Below are positions 38,543 through 48,300 of a stretch of 62,924 nt of DNA, piece by piece; position 1 is the stretch's first letter, and each line of letters begins with the position of its first letter. Made by a program: the position numbers and the translations under genes. The DNA is from Psychromonas antarctica (GTDB taxonomy: Bacteria; Pseudomonadota; Gammaproteobacteria; Enterobacterales; Psychromonadaceae), in NCBI RefSeq assembly GCF_022267535.1, contig NZ_JAHNZV010000014.1, forward strand, positions 1 to 62,924. Direction: 5' to 3'. The notes beneath the pieces were generated by a model that was not told the origin of the DNA, did no database searches, and saw only the letters and a list, made by a program, of their open reading frames with translations.

Positions 38543-39012
38543 ATATAACATCCCTTTCAAAGTTTTTATTGTTTTTTGCTTGATGAATATAAGCAAGTTA
38601 GCTTCCTAAACTAAGCAAATTTAATGCCAAAAAACAAAGGGCATAAATATCAATTAGTTAAACCAAGGTTGGTTATATAATAGGCATTAAATGTAAAATA
38701 TATCGACACAATAATACCCCTAATCCAATGACAGGGCTAATGAGGATGTGGGAAAAGCCAATCTTGATTAAGCGCAGCTCTATGCGCATAAAAACTCAAG
38801 CTGTAGCAATTTTACTTATTAAATGATGTGAGTTTTAACTTTATGATCTTAAATATAATTTAGCTTCATTTCCCACAAATTTAGCCTAAATAAACGGAAA
38901 TATTAGCAAAACAGCAAATTACAGCGCATATGTTCTTTTTTATGGCAACTGGTTGCATTTGCATCACGCGTTGCTACACTTAAATTATATTGACAAGGGG
39001 GAGATATTTTTT
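38543..39012. other. Gene-free stretch between divergent PEP-CTERM and Xre genes
   Basis: About 470 AT-rich bases. A direct repetition of TTGCAT/TTGC blocks at about 38950-38978 precedes the antitoxin gene and could belong to its operator or promoter, as these pairs usually autoregulate. Nothing else was recognised. Confidence 0.4.
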
Positions 39013-39375
39013 ATGAACGCATTGCCTAAAATTAACCAATCAGAAGTGTTAATGAAAGCCTTTAACAATGCTTGCGATGCTTTAAAATTAGGTGTTAAAG
39101 AAAGATCTCAGTTACTCGGTGTAAACAGAGTCACTTTAAATCGTAATGTTCACTGTGGGTTTTCTCCGAAATCAAAAACATGGGAACTTCAGCTTCATTT
39201 TATTCGGCTTTATCGTTCATTATATGCAATTTCCGGTGGAAATTCAGAGTTTATGTATCATTGGTTTAATACCAACAACAGGGCTTTAAATGGCGTTCCT
39301 GCATCCATTTGTTTAAAAATAGATGGGCTATTTAGAACCAATCAATATTTAGATGCGATGCGGGGTAAAGTTTAA
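39013..39375 (+). CDS. Xre/MbcA/ParS-type antitoxin
   Basis: A protein of 120 residues: an N-terminal Xre-like helix-turn-helix (about 15-55, with LKLGVKERSQLLGVNRVTLN) and a C-terminal MbcA/ParS toxin-binding domain (DUF2384) with FIRLYRSLYAISGGNSEFMY and WFNTNNRALNGVP. These antitoxins neutralise RES-domain toxins and repress their own promoter. I chose ATG 39013 because GGGGGAG lies 8 bases upstream; the longer frame has no support. The toxin gene starts 2 bases after its stop. Confidence 0.9.
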   Translation: MNALPKINQSEVLMKAFNNACDALKLGVKERSQLLGVNRVTLNRNVHCGFSPKSKTWELQLHFIRLYRSLYAISGGNSEFMYHWFNTNNRALNGVPASICLKIDGLFRTNQYLDAMRGKV

Positions 39376-39377
39376 CG

Positions 39378-40124
39378 ATGATAAAGCGTGCACTAATAGA
39401 AATTGGTAAGTTACAGCGCTTCAAGACGGATGTAACTCGCATCGTTGAGACTCAAGAATACGCGGCAACAACCAGTCTAGTTGATGATTTAGACGAACAA
39501 TCGTTGCTCGAAGATCTACTCGATGACGTTAAACCCAATTACAGGGAAGGAACAAAGTCTCTGCATTATCTACTATCTACCCCCTTTAGATACCCACCAC
39601 TGAAATATGGCTCTCGGTTTGGCGATGTAACCATGCCGAGTTATTTTTACGCCAGTGATGATGTCGACACTGCGTTATCTGAATGCGCGTTTTATCGCTT
39701 TGTTTTTCTTGATGATATGTCTGTACCCTATAACAAAGCAATTAAATCAGAGCATATGTCATTTAGTGTAAAGATCGATGCTTTGGCAACTGCCGATTTA
39801 ACAAAAGTCAAATCAAAGGATATTCTCAAGCTACTTACTTCACCCGTAAACTACCTGTTTACACAACAGTTAGGCAAATATTTAACACAGGAAGTTGGCG
39901 CTACAGCGTTAAGATTTTATTCTGCCAGAGCAAAGACAAATAAAGGCATTAACATTGCAATTAGCAAACCGGAAGTGATTGTTTCAGAAAAACCTGTCAA
40001 TAATGTTAACTGGATTTGCCACACGACCACGGAAAGAATCAGTTTTAATGCCCATGAAAACACACCGATTTCGTTTAATATAGGCTATTTTCTGATAGAT
40101 GGTGTATTGCCAAGGTTTACATAA
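39378..40124 (+). CDS. RES-domain toxin (NAD+ phosphorylase family)
   Basis: Toxin of a type II pair, 248 residues. The RES core shows the family Arg, Glu and Ser landmarks: RFGDVTMPSYFYASDDVDTALSE (given as positions about 74-96), then KIDALATADLTKV. Characterised relatives (Res, MbcT) degrade NAD+. It is longer than the usual 150-230 residues because of an N-terminal extension of about 65 residues. Its ATG follows the antitoxin stop by 2 bases, so expression is coupled. Confidence 0.87.
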   Translation: MIKRALIEIGKLQRFKTDVTRIVETQEYAATTSLVDDLDEQSLLEDLLDDVKPNYREGTKSLHYLLSTPFRYPPLKYGSRFGDVTMPSYFYASDDVDTALSECAFYRFVFLDDMSVPYNKAIKSEHMSFSVKIDALATADLTKVKSKDILKLLTSPVNYLFTQQLGKYLTQEVGATALRFYSARAKTNKGINIAISKPEVIVSEKPVNNVNWICHTTTERISFNAHENTPISFNIGYFLIDGVLPRFT

Positions 40125-40217
40125 GTGATCACAATGCTTAGGTTCTTACTATGCGATGATCAGCTATTTAATACCAATGCACTCTTCTACTAAAAGCCTT
40201 TCGACCCTCTGTTCACT

Positions 40218-40577
40218 CTATTTTTCATATTCATATTTGTCTTTTCCCGGGTACATTTGAAAATATTTTTCAACAATAAGTGCTTTATCGCATATCGGAG
40301 AACCCCAGAAAAGGCCTATTTGTAACTGCCCGTTTGAATCGCTTTGAGTTTCACCGTATCCACTATAAAATCGGGCACAGTAATCAGCTTCTTTACCCTG
40401 TTTGTTAATACACTTATCAATTTCAAGCTCTTTATACGGCTGTATTTGTTGTTTACGAAACACATGACACTGAGCCATTAACGTCTCTGCTTGTAATCGG
40501 GAAATAGTTTCTGCCTGCACAAATTGACAAGCAAATAAGGTAGAAATTAATATAAAAGGCAATATCCTGTTTTGCAT
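40218..40577 (-). CDS. Secreted hypothetical protein with five cysteines
   Basis: I do not recognise this 119-residue protein. It has a clear signal peptide (MQNRILPFILISTLFACQFV, cut probably after VQA) and a mature part of about 96 residues with four cysteines (AQCHVF, DKCINK, DYCARF, PICDKA) that could form two disulfides. If C17 were the lipobox cysteine (LFAC) it could be a lipoprotein, but the lipobox is poor. It stands alone between the toxin gene and the GH13 gene and ends in a charged tail. Confidence 0.7.
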   Translation of the reverse strand: MQNRILPFILISTLFACQFVQAETISRLQAETLMAQCHVFRKQQIQPYKELEIDKCINKQGKEADYCARFYSGYGETQSDSNGQLQIGLFWGSPICDKALIVEKYFQMYPGKDKYEYEK

Positions 40578-40662
40578 TTAAAATCCTTAATCAACGAGAT
40601 GTCGACCGTGTAATAAGAAAAAGCGGGGCTGATATGGAAGCCCTAAATCAACCCAATAACGG

Positions 40663-42009
40663 CTAGCTTTTTTTAACATAAACCCGATAGCCAAACGCTT
40701 CTATAGTGTCAACGGATCCCAGATCGAAAGTCACCTCAGCTTGGCTAAATAACTCCTGATAACAACCATATTGAATATCACTGACAAAGTTAACTTTTTG
40801 CACTTTGTCAGTGAAATTTAACAGCACAAACACCTTGTCCTGCTCTTTTTCACGCACAAAGGAGAAAACAGCATCAGGCTGATCATGAATGACGGGGATC
40901 ATTTTACCGCCCCAGTCACCATTCCATAGAGCTTGGTTATTGTGTTTTAAAGCGAAAAGTTGTTGATATATGGTTCCTATTTGATGCTCCTGCCAAATGA
41001 TCTGATCTTTATCGAAAAATGCTAACGATTTATCTAAACCAGCTTCTTGGCTACCATAAATAAGCGGCATTCCCTCAATTGTTGCCGTTAAAACAATACA
41101 GACATGCAGATAATCACCAAAGCGTGCAAACATGGTGTTATCCCAAGCGTTTTTATCGTGGTTATCAACAAAATTCATTAAAATTGCATTTTCAGGCCAT
41201 GAATTTAGAAGATTCGCAAAATAGACAAAGAGAGTTGAGACATTTTTATTGCCCGTAGCGACTTCTTCCATCACATTATGTAATGACCATGCGTAGGTCA
41301 TATCAAAGGCCTTCCGATGTAGATCACGCTGATCCCATTCCGCTAGCATAAAAACGGGCTTAATTGCATCTAACTCGCGGCGCACATTATCCCAAAAATC
41401 AGTCGGTACCCCGCCCGCTACATCTGCACGGTAACCATCAATATCAACCTCTTCCAGCCAATATTTCATTGCATCGGTCATATATTCACGCATCTGTGCG
41501 TTGGAATAATCAAAGTCGATAATATCTGACCAATCCCACCAAGGAGTTGGCTGGAAATTACCTTTATGATCTTTGCTGTACCATTCTGGATGTGTTTTAG
41601 TGAGTACATTATCCCATGCACTGTGATTGGCGACCCAATCTAAAATAACATACATCCCTAGGCTGTGTGCCTGCGCTACTAAGTATTTTAAATCAGCTAA
41701 CGTACCGTAATCGAGATTCACCGCTTTATAGTCTTTTACTGAATAAGCACTGCCCATCGTCCCTTTGCGGTTCTTTTCGCCAATGGGATGAATCGGCATT
41801 AGCCATAGAATATCCACACCTAACTTTTGTAAACGCGGTAGATGTTCAATAAAAGCATTGAATGTACCTTGCGGCGTGTACTGGCGAATATTTACCTCAT
41901 AAATAGTCGCATTTTTAATCCAATGCGGATGGCTAAGCTCGACAAATGGCTGCGGTTGGTATTGTTCTTTACTGGCTGTCTGTTGGCAGACAACGGCTGA
42001 AGCAGACAT
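40663..42009 (-). CDS. GH13 alpha-amylase-family glycoside hydrolase
   Basis: A GH13 enzyme of 448 residues with a (beta/alpha)8 barrel. Conserved regions are DWVANH (124-129), GYRADVA (192-198, nucleophile D196), the acid E224 in MLAEWD, and FVDNHD (280-285, transition-state Asp D285). A short C-terminal beta domain follows, ending VYVKKS. No convincing signal peptide is seen, so it may be cytoplasmic. Substrate (maltodextrin, trehalose or other alpha-glucan) cannot be assigned. It stands alone, transcribed away from the hydratase promoter. Confidence 0.87.
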   Translation of the reverse strand: MSASAVVCQQTASKEQYQPQPFVELSHPHWIKNATIYEVNIRQYTPQGTFNAFIEHLPRLQKLGVDILWLMPIHPIGEKNRKGTMGSAYSVKDYKAVNLDYGTLADLKYLVAQAHSLGMYVILDWVANHSAWDNVLTKTHPEWYSKDHKGNFQPTPWWDWSDIIDFDYSNAQMREYMTDAMKYWLEEVDIDGYRADVAGGVPTDFWDNVRRELDAIKPVFMLAEWDQRDLHRKAFDMTYAWSLHNVMEEVATGNKNVSTLFVYFANLLNSWPENAILMNFVDNHDKNAWDNTMFARFGDYLHVCIVLTATIEGMPLIYGSQEAGLDKSLAFFDKDQIIWQEHQIGTIYQQLFALKHNNQALWNGDWGGKMIPVIHDQPDAVFSFVREKEQDKVFVLLNFTDKVQKVNFVSDIQYGCYQELFSQAEVTFDLGSVDTIEAFGYRVYVKKS

Positions 42010-42107
42010 AATGTAAACTCCTTATTTTTAACAAAAAATATTATTACGCAATAAAAAACGGCGTACTTTACAGTTCTGATGCGATAACAAGCGGTTACTT
42101 TTTATTT

Positions 42108-42878
42108 TTAAACTAATGTTTTAAATTCCACGGAGTATTTACCTAAACCGACATATTCTATTTCCGTCTGACAATCAAAAAGCACCTCAACGATACCCGC
42201 ATAAGATCCAGTAATAATCGCTTGTCCTGCTGTAAAGTCAATGCCTCGTTTGCTCATGAAATTGATCAACCAGTAAAGTGGTAGTTGTGGTAACTGATTG
42301 GGATGCTTACCCGAAAAGCACTGCGCTTTAGCTGCTTGCGAGACATTAATCGTGATTTCACTGGCTTTGTAAGCAAGCGATTTATCTATCTGCGGGCCGA
42401 TATATAATCCTTGATTAACTAAACAATCAGCTAGCTTTTCAGGAAACTCAACACCACTGTTTATTTGAAAACGATCCTGCATCAACTCCAGCGCCATATA
42501 ACAACTTGATAGCGCATTATCAATATCGGCTGGCGTGTAATCTTGCTCTCTTGCGGGCAGATCTTGACCTAAAACAAAAGCGATTTCCGGCTCTATTCGT
42601 GCCACTCCATTATCAGCAAACAAACGACACGTTGCCCCTTGATTAATGGTATTGGCAAAAATAGGGGCAACGACTAACTGAGTTTCTGCTGGCGGCAAAA
42701 GACATTTCCAACCACCAATAGAATCAGTGCGTTGCATCATCATTTCTGTCTGTATCGCTAATGCATCTTCAATAGATTGAGGGCGAATATTTTCTTCTAA
42801 ACTTGGCAATTTGGTATTAGCCACTCGGCGATTTAACAATTCTGTAGCGGCTTGTGAAAAATGACTATTACTGACCAT
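42108..42878 (-). CDS. 2-keto-4-pentenoate hydratase / fumarylacetoacetase-fold protein (MhpD-like)
   Basis: A protein of 256 residues of the hydratase/decarboxylase branch of the FAH superfamily. Marks are ARIEPEIAFVLGQDLPA, in which the E-x-E-type metal ligands lie, and the later GAIITGS-like AGQAIITGSYAGIVEV. Relatives hydrate 2-oxopent-4-enoate in aromatic meta-cleavage or decarboxylate 4-oxalocrotonate. No aromatic-degradation genes are nearby, so the true substrate is unknown. Confidence 0.82.
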   Translation of the reverse strand: MVSNSHFSQAATELLNRRVANTKLPSLEENIRPQSIEDALAIQTEMMMQRTDSIGGWKCLLPPAETQLVVAPIFANTINQGATCRLFADNGVARIEPEIAFVLGQDLPAREQDYTPADIDNALSSCYMALELMQDRFQINSGVEFPEKLADCLVNQGLYIGPQIDKSLAYKASEITINVSQAAKAQCFSGKHPNQLPQLPLYWLINFMSKRGIDFTAGQAIITGSYAGIVEVLFDCQTEIEYVGLGKYSVEFKTLV

Positions 42879-43235
42879 CTTGTCGACCTCTTGTGATGGT
42901 TAAAACATTATCATAACCAATTCACTAAAACTTGTCTTAACAAAACAACGCATTATCCTATATTTCACCTTTGTAGAATCACCACAAAAGGAACATACAA
43001 CAGGGTAGCCAGATCGCTGTAAATGCCTCATTTTATTTATTGCCGAGTTATCTTGTTCCAGATCATACTGGCTAAGGGCAATTCTTGACCACCCGCTCTA
43101 TTGCCTATATATTTCCACATTCTTGCCAAAAATTGATAGCAGCCGTCATGTAATAGGTAAGCTGCGGTGAAACCGACAGCTTAAATAAGCTAGCCAACAA
43201 TAATATGTAATATAGCGACCAGAGAGAGACAAGTG
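42879..43235. other. Gene-free stretch between the hydratase gene and the CheY operon
   Basis: About 357 bases between divergent genes, expected to hold both promoters. I looked for sigma-54 and flagellar-sigma elements and found none convincing. No repeat or RNA element was recognised. Confidence 0.4.
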
Positions 43236-43601
43236 ATGCCCACATCCTTATTAATTGTTGATGATTCAACTTTTTCCCGAAATATGATTAAACGAGCACT
43301 CCCCTCTGAATGGGATGTTGAGGTGACAGAAGTGATCTGCGGCGAAGAAGCGCTAGAAGTCTGTCAGCTGCAACAATTTGATATTATTTTTCTAGATCTG
43401 ACCATGCCAGATATAGATGGTCTAGATGTATTACAGACACTTAATGAACGCGGCTACCAGAGCCGTATATTTATTATTTCAGCCGATATTCAAGAAAGCT
43501 CTAAACAAATAGCCAAAGAACGAGGCGCAGTTGATTTTTTTCCTAAACCTATTACAACAGAGACTTTACTTTCCATGCTGAAATATCATGAGGTGATTTA
43601 A
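43236..43601 (+). CDS. CheY-like single-domain response regulator
   Basis: A stand-alone receiver of 121 residues. The acidic pair is D9-D10 (LLIVDDSTFSRNMIKRAL), the phosphoacceptor D54 (IIFLDLTMPDIDG) and the conserved Lys is in FFPKPI. There is no output domain, so it works by protein interaction. ATG 43236 follows AGAGAGAG; a GTG one codon earlier is possible. Its stop overlaps the next start (TAATG). The cognate kinase is not in the window. The next gene encodes a CheC-type phosphatase likely to act on this or a sister receiver. Confidence 0.92.
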   Translation: MPTSLLIVDDSTFSRNMIKRALPSEWDVEVTEVICGEEALEVCQLQQFDIIFLDLTMPDIDGLDVLQTLNERGYQSRIFIISADIQESSKQIAKERGAVDFFPKPITTETLLSMLKYHEVI

Positions 43602-44227
43602 TGGTGATTATAGAGACATTTACAGATTATCAAATTGATGCGCTAAAAGAGTTGGCGAATATAGGGATGGGCCGAGCTGGCGCAAAATTGTCTGAGGTAT
43701 TTGAGCATAGGGTAACACTGAATGTTCCTAATGTGGCAATGGTCGATGCGGATAAGCTCGATTCATTAGCGCGCAAAGCTGAATCGAATAGTCCCATTAT
43801 CAACATTATCCAGCAAGCTTTTATCGGTGATATTGAAGGCCGGTCAACGTTTATAATTGGTGGTCATAACTTTACCGATTTGGTAGAAATCCTTGGCTAT
43901 GAAGAAAGTGATGCTGTTGATGAAAGGCGCCAGAAAGAGATGTTACTTGATATATCAAATGCGGTAAATAGTGCGTGCCTATCGGGGTTAGCGGAGCAAC
44001 TTACACTTGATATTGAACTGACCAACCCCTCTATCATTGCCTTTAATAAGGAAAATATAGAATTAAAAGATTTTTTCTTTAAACAAAAAGATCAACAGAC
44101 ACACCAGACTTTATTATTTGAAATTAAGTTTTTTATTAAAGATATTGATTTGTACTGCGACAATATTATCTCACTAAAAATAAGCAGCTTAAAAAATCTG
44201 CGTGTTGCTCTTGAAAGGTTGCTTTAA
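43601..44227 (+). CDS. CheC/CheX-family CheY-P phosphatase
   Basis: A protein of 208 residues of the CheC-CheX-FliY family. The first active-site helix is clear: DALKELANIGMGRAGAKLSE (E and N of the D/S-x3-E-x2-N signature, about residues 16-19). The second helix (LLDISNAVNSACLSGLAEQL, about 119-138) keeps the N but not the E. One intact and one altered site are enough for activity in some relatives. It is sandwiched between a CheY and a diguanylate cyclase with 1-base overlaps on both sides, so the three should act together. Confidence 0.87.
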   Translation: MVIIETFTDYQIDALKELANIGMGRAGAKLSEVFEHRVTLNVPNVAMVDADKLDSLARKAESNSPIINIIQQAFIGDIEGRSTFIIGGHNFTDLVEILGYEESDAVDERRQKEMLLDISNAVNSACLSGLAEQLTLDIELTNPSIIAFNKENIELKDFFFKQKDQQTHQTLLFEIKFFIKDIDLYCDNIISLKISSLKNLRVALERLL

Positions 44228-45186
44228 TGGAAGGTAGCGGTCAGTTTACTGAGTTTTCCAAGCTGCTGCAGGAACTGTCGAGCATCGGTTTTATTATTCT
44301 AGATAGACGTATGAATGTGATCTTCTGGAATCGCTTTATGGAACTGCACAGCCATATAAAATCCAATGAAATCATCAATCGCAAACTTACCAGCTTTTTT
44401 CCTGATGTCAATGAAGCGTGGTTAAGTAAAAAGATCCGTTCAACATTGGTACTTAATAATCAAGCAGTGACTTCCTGGGAGCAAAGAGCTTATCTCCTTA
44501 AGTTGCCGAGTACTCAGTATTCTATCGATGATGTCGATTTTATGTATCAAAACTGTACCTACTTCCCCGTTAAAAATAGTGATAACACCACCATCGCGGT
44601 CGGTATTGCTATCTATGATGTGACTGAAATCGCGATCTCTCAACGCCTACTCGAAAATGTCACCGAGCAGGCACTGGATTTACAGGAAATTAGCACTCAT
44701 GATCATTTAACTGGCCTATTTAATCGTAAGTTTTTTTCCGATCAGTTAGTTCAGGATGTCTCACGCTGTCGCCGTTTAGACTGGGGGTTGGGGTTGGCAA
44801 TGATTGATGCCGATTACTTTAAACAGATTAACGATACTTATGGACACCAAATTGGCGATGAAGTACTGAAGGAGCTGGCACAGCGTTTACAAAGAACACT
44901 GCGCACATTTGACAGTTTATGCCGTTATGGCGGCGAAGAGTTCGCCTTGATACTTCCGAATGTGGATAAACAGCAAACTCTGATGATTTGTGAACGTCTT
45001 CGTGAGTGCGTGAACCAATCTCCGATTATTTGTGGACAACAAAAGATTCAAGTAACGGTTAGCATTGGCACTGCTCGCTTCGAAAAAAACAAATCATTAG
45101 AAGAGATGATTGCAGAAGCTGATGCCGCTCTTTACTTGGCCAAACATAATGGGCGGAACCGAGTAGAACAACATCAAACTAAATAA
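44227..45186 (+). CDS. PAS-GGDEF diguanylate cyclase
   Basis: A protein of 319 residues: a PAS-like sensor (about 10-135, LSSIGFIILDRRMNVIFWNR), a short coiled linker and a GGDEF domain (about 150-315). The active site is YGGEEFALILP. The product-inhibition I-site RTFD lies exactly five residues before GGEEF, so the cyclase should be active and feedback-inhibited. No transmembrane segment is visible, so it is cytoplasmic. Third in the CheY-CheC unit; its output is probably set by the receiver-phosphatase pair. Confidence 0.92.
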   Translation: MEGSGQFTEFSKLLQELSSIGFIILDRRMNVIFWNRFMELHSHIKSNEIINRKLTSFFPDVNEAWLSKKIRSTLVLNNQAVTSWEQRAYLLKLPSTQYSIDDVDFMYQNCTYFPVKNSDNTTIAVGIAIYDVTEIAISQRLLENVTEQALDLQEISTHDHLTGLFNRKFFSDQLVQDVSRCRRLDWGLGLAMIDADYFKQINDTYGHQIGDEVLKELAQRLQRTLRTFDSLCRYGGEEFALILPNVDKQQTLMICERLRECVNQSPIICGQQKIQVTVSIGTARFEKNKSLEEMIAEADAALYLAKHNGRNRVEQHQTK

Positions 45187-45351
45187 AGCCACTCACCTTG
45201 GCCAATCTCCTCAATAGGTGGATTTTTCAAGTAACCATTTTCCACACTGTCTGTCCTCAGCAGAAAATGATTGTATCCAAGTTAACCGATATTTATTACG
45301 CTTGGCACTTATTTTATTAAAAACAATATAAGTGCCATTATTTTGCGGTGA

Positions 45352-48300
45352 TTAACTGTGCTTATCGAGTTCCTGCAGCAATTGTGCCTCAACAAAACCG
45401 GGAGAATGCGTTTTCCCCGAAAGCAACCGGTACATAGCAGGAATCACTAACAGCGTTACTAATGTCGCAAACCCCATTCCAAAGAAGACCACCGTCCCCA
45501 CCGCGATACGGCTTTCAGATCCCGCGCCGCTGGATAGAATTAGCGGAACAGCACCTGCTAAGGTAGTCAATGCAGTCATTAAAATAGGCCGCAGCCTTCT
45601 GATAGAAGCGTCTACAATCGCCTGTTCCAAGACAATACCGCGATCGCGTAGCTGATTGGCAAACTCCACGATTAAGATACCATTTTTTGTCACCATGCCG
45701 ATTAGCATGATCATTCCTATCTGGCTGTAAATATTGAGTCCCTGCTGCATAAGATAAAGCCCTAAAAATCCACCTAGGACCCCCATCGGCACAGTAAACA
45801 TAACCACCAGTGGGTTAATAAAGCTTTCAAACTGTGCAGCCAGTACCAAATAAGCCACTAACAATGCCAAGGCAAACACAATCAAGACACTGCTTTGATT
45901 CTCTTTATAATCTTTCGACTCCCCTCCATAACTTACAGAAATATCTCCCGGCAGTAATGTAATCGCTTGATTATCTAAGAAATCAAGCACCTCACCTAAT
46001 GTATACCCGGCGGCAATACTGCCACTTAAGGTGATCGATTTCTGTTTATTATTATGTGAAAGTCGGTTCGCCGAGGCGACTTCTTCGATATGGGTGATCG
46101 TATCCAGTGTTATCAGCTGACCGGTTTGCGAGCGCATATAAATCTGACTGAGATCAGAGACATTATTAAAATTTCGCTCATCACCGCGCAGGTAAACATC
46201 ATACTCCTCCCCCCTGTCAATATACGTTGTGGCACGGCGACCACCGAGCATTATCTCTAATGTCGTAGAGACCTCTGTTACGCTAATCCCGAGTTCCGCT
46301 GCGCGCGCTTTATCGATGCTGACCAGCAACTCTGGTGTTTTTTCAGAGTAATCGAGATCACCGCTCAGCAAGAAACCACCAGCTTCGGCTTTCTGCTGTA
46401 ATAACTGCGCCCATTTTTGCAGTTCACTATAATCAGATCCCCCCAGTACAAACTGCACCGGATCGCTGGATCCCCCCCTAAAACCGGGCATCATTGGTCG
46501 TACCATCACATCAGGAATATCTTTTAACGCGGTAGAAATAATCTTTAAGGCTTGCTGCGCGTTCACCGAGCGCTTATTCCAATCTTCTAGCACCATAATC
46601 ACAAAACCAGTTTGATCGCCTGCATTACCGCCAAAAGCAGGTGCTTGGGTACTAAAAGATTTAATGACTCCCTGTCCAAGCAGAGGCAAAATACGCTCTT
46701 CAACGATATCCATATTGGCACTCATACGATTATAACTAGTGCCTTCAGCGCCTTTAATAAAGGCAAACAGCACGCCACGATCTTCCTGTGGTGCAAATTG
46801 TGAAGGCACCTGCTGCATCAGTAGAAAGCTCAAACCGATACAAGCTAAAATAATTAAGGGGGCAAGTAGGCGAAATTTCATTGATCGCATCAGCAAACAG
46901 CGATAAAAACACTCTAAGCGAACAAATAAAGAATCTGTTAGCTGATTAAAGCGCGTTTTTTTTGCATTATTTGTTAATATTTTACTGGCCAGCACTGGCG
47001 TAAGCGTTAAGGCTATTAGCGAAGAGAAAATAACAGACATCGCCAACAGCACTGAAAACTCCGTGAATAACAACCCCACCATGCCATCCATAAATGAGAT
47101 AGGTAAAAAGACCATGACTAACACCAGTGTCGTCGCAACCACCGCAAAGCCGACTTCGCGAGCCCCTTTATAAGCAGCTACCAGCGGCGTTTCGCCGCGT
47201 TCAATATGGTGAAATATATTTTCCACCACAACAATCGCATCATCGACCACTAAGCCGATCGATAAAATCAGTGCCATCAGGGTGATTAAATTAATTGAAA
47301 AGCCGAAATAGTAAGCGGCGATAAAAGATGAGATCAATGAAACGGGAACCGTGATGGCCGGAATTAAGGTCGCGCGAGCCTGACCGATAAAGAAATAGAG
47401 CACCAGAATAACCAACCCGGCAGTAATAAACAGGGTATTGTAAACTTCTTTAATCGATTGTTCGATAAAGACCGTCGAGTCATAGTCCACGGTTAAGTGT
47501 GCACCATCAGGCAGAAACTTCTGCATGTTATCAACCTCTTTACGCATCGCATCGGCCACTTCAAGAGGATTGGCATCGGATTGGGGAATAATCCCTAAAC
47601 TGATATTCACCACACCATCACTTTTAAAGGAGGAACTTTCATTTTCAGCCCCCACATAAACCTGAGCAACATCTTTTAAATAGATAAGGGAGCCATCACT
47701 CGCCGTGCGCACCACTAAGTAGTCAAAATCTTGCGGCTGGGAATAGAGACGCGCAGTGCGCACCGACATCACAGTCGTATCGTTGCGTACTTCACCAGCG
47801 GGATTTTCAACATTTTCTGCTTTTAACGCCGTAACAATGTCGCTACTGGTCACGCCCCTGCCCGCCATCTGATCGGGGAAAAGTTTTACATACATCACTT
47901 TGTATAATCCACCGGATATATCCACTGAACTCACCCCCGAAACTAAACTAAACCGGTCCAGTAAAACGCGCTGCGCGTAATCGGTTAGCTGCGTACGATC
48001 CATCTTTGATGAATTTAAATTGATATACAGTGACGCTTCACCTGAACCATTATTTTTAGCCACGATAGGATCGTCAGCCTGATCCGGTAATGAGGTCTGC
48101 GCTTTAGCCACTGCATCACGCACATCGCTCACCCCTGCGGTGAGATTCCAACCTAAATTAAAGGTCACCGTGATACGCGACATACCATTGCGTGTAACGG
48201 AGGTTATCTCATCAATGCCGCTAATACCTGTGATCTGATCTTCTAATACCGAGGTAACCTGACTTTCCATGATGACGGCAGCGGCTCCTTCATAACGGGT

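Noticed and set aside
42108-42878. Part of an aromatic meta-cleavage pathway
   Set aside because: No dioxygenase, dehydrogenase or aldolase of such a pathway lies nearby, so only the enzyme family is called.
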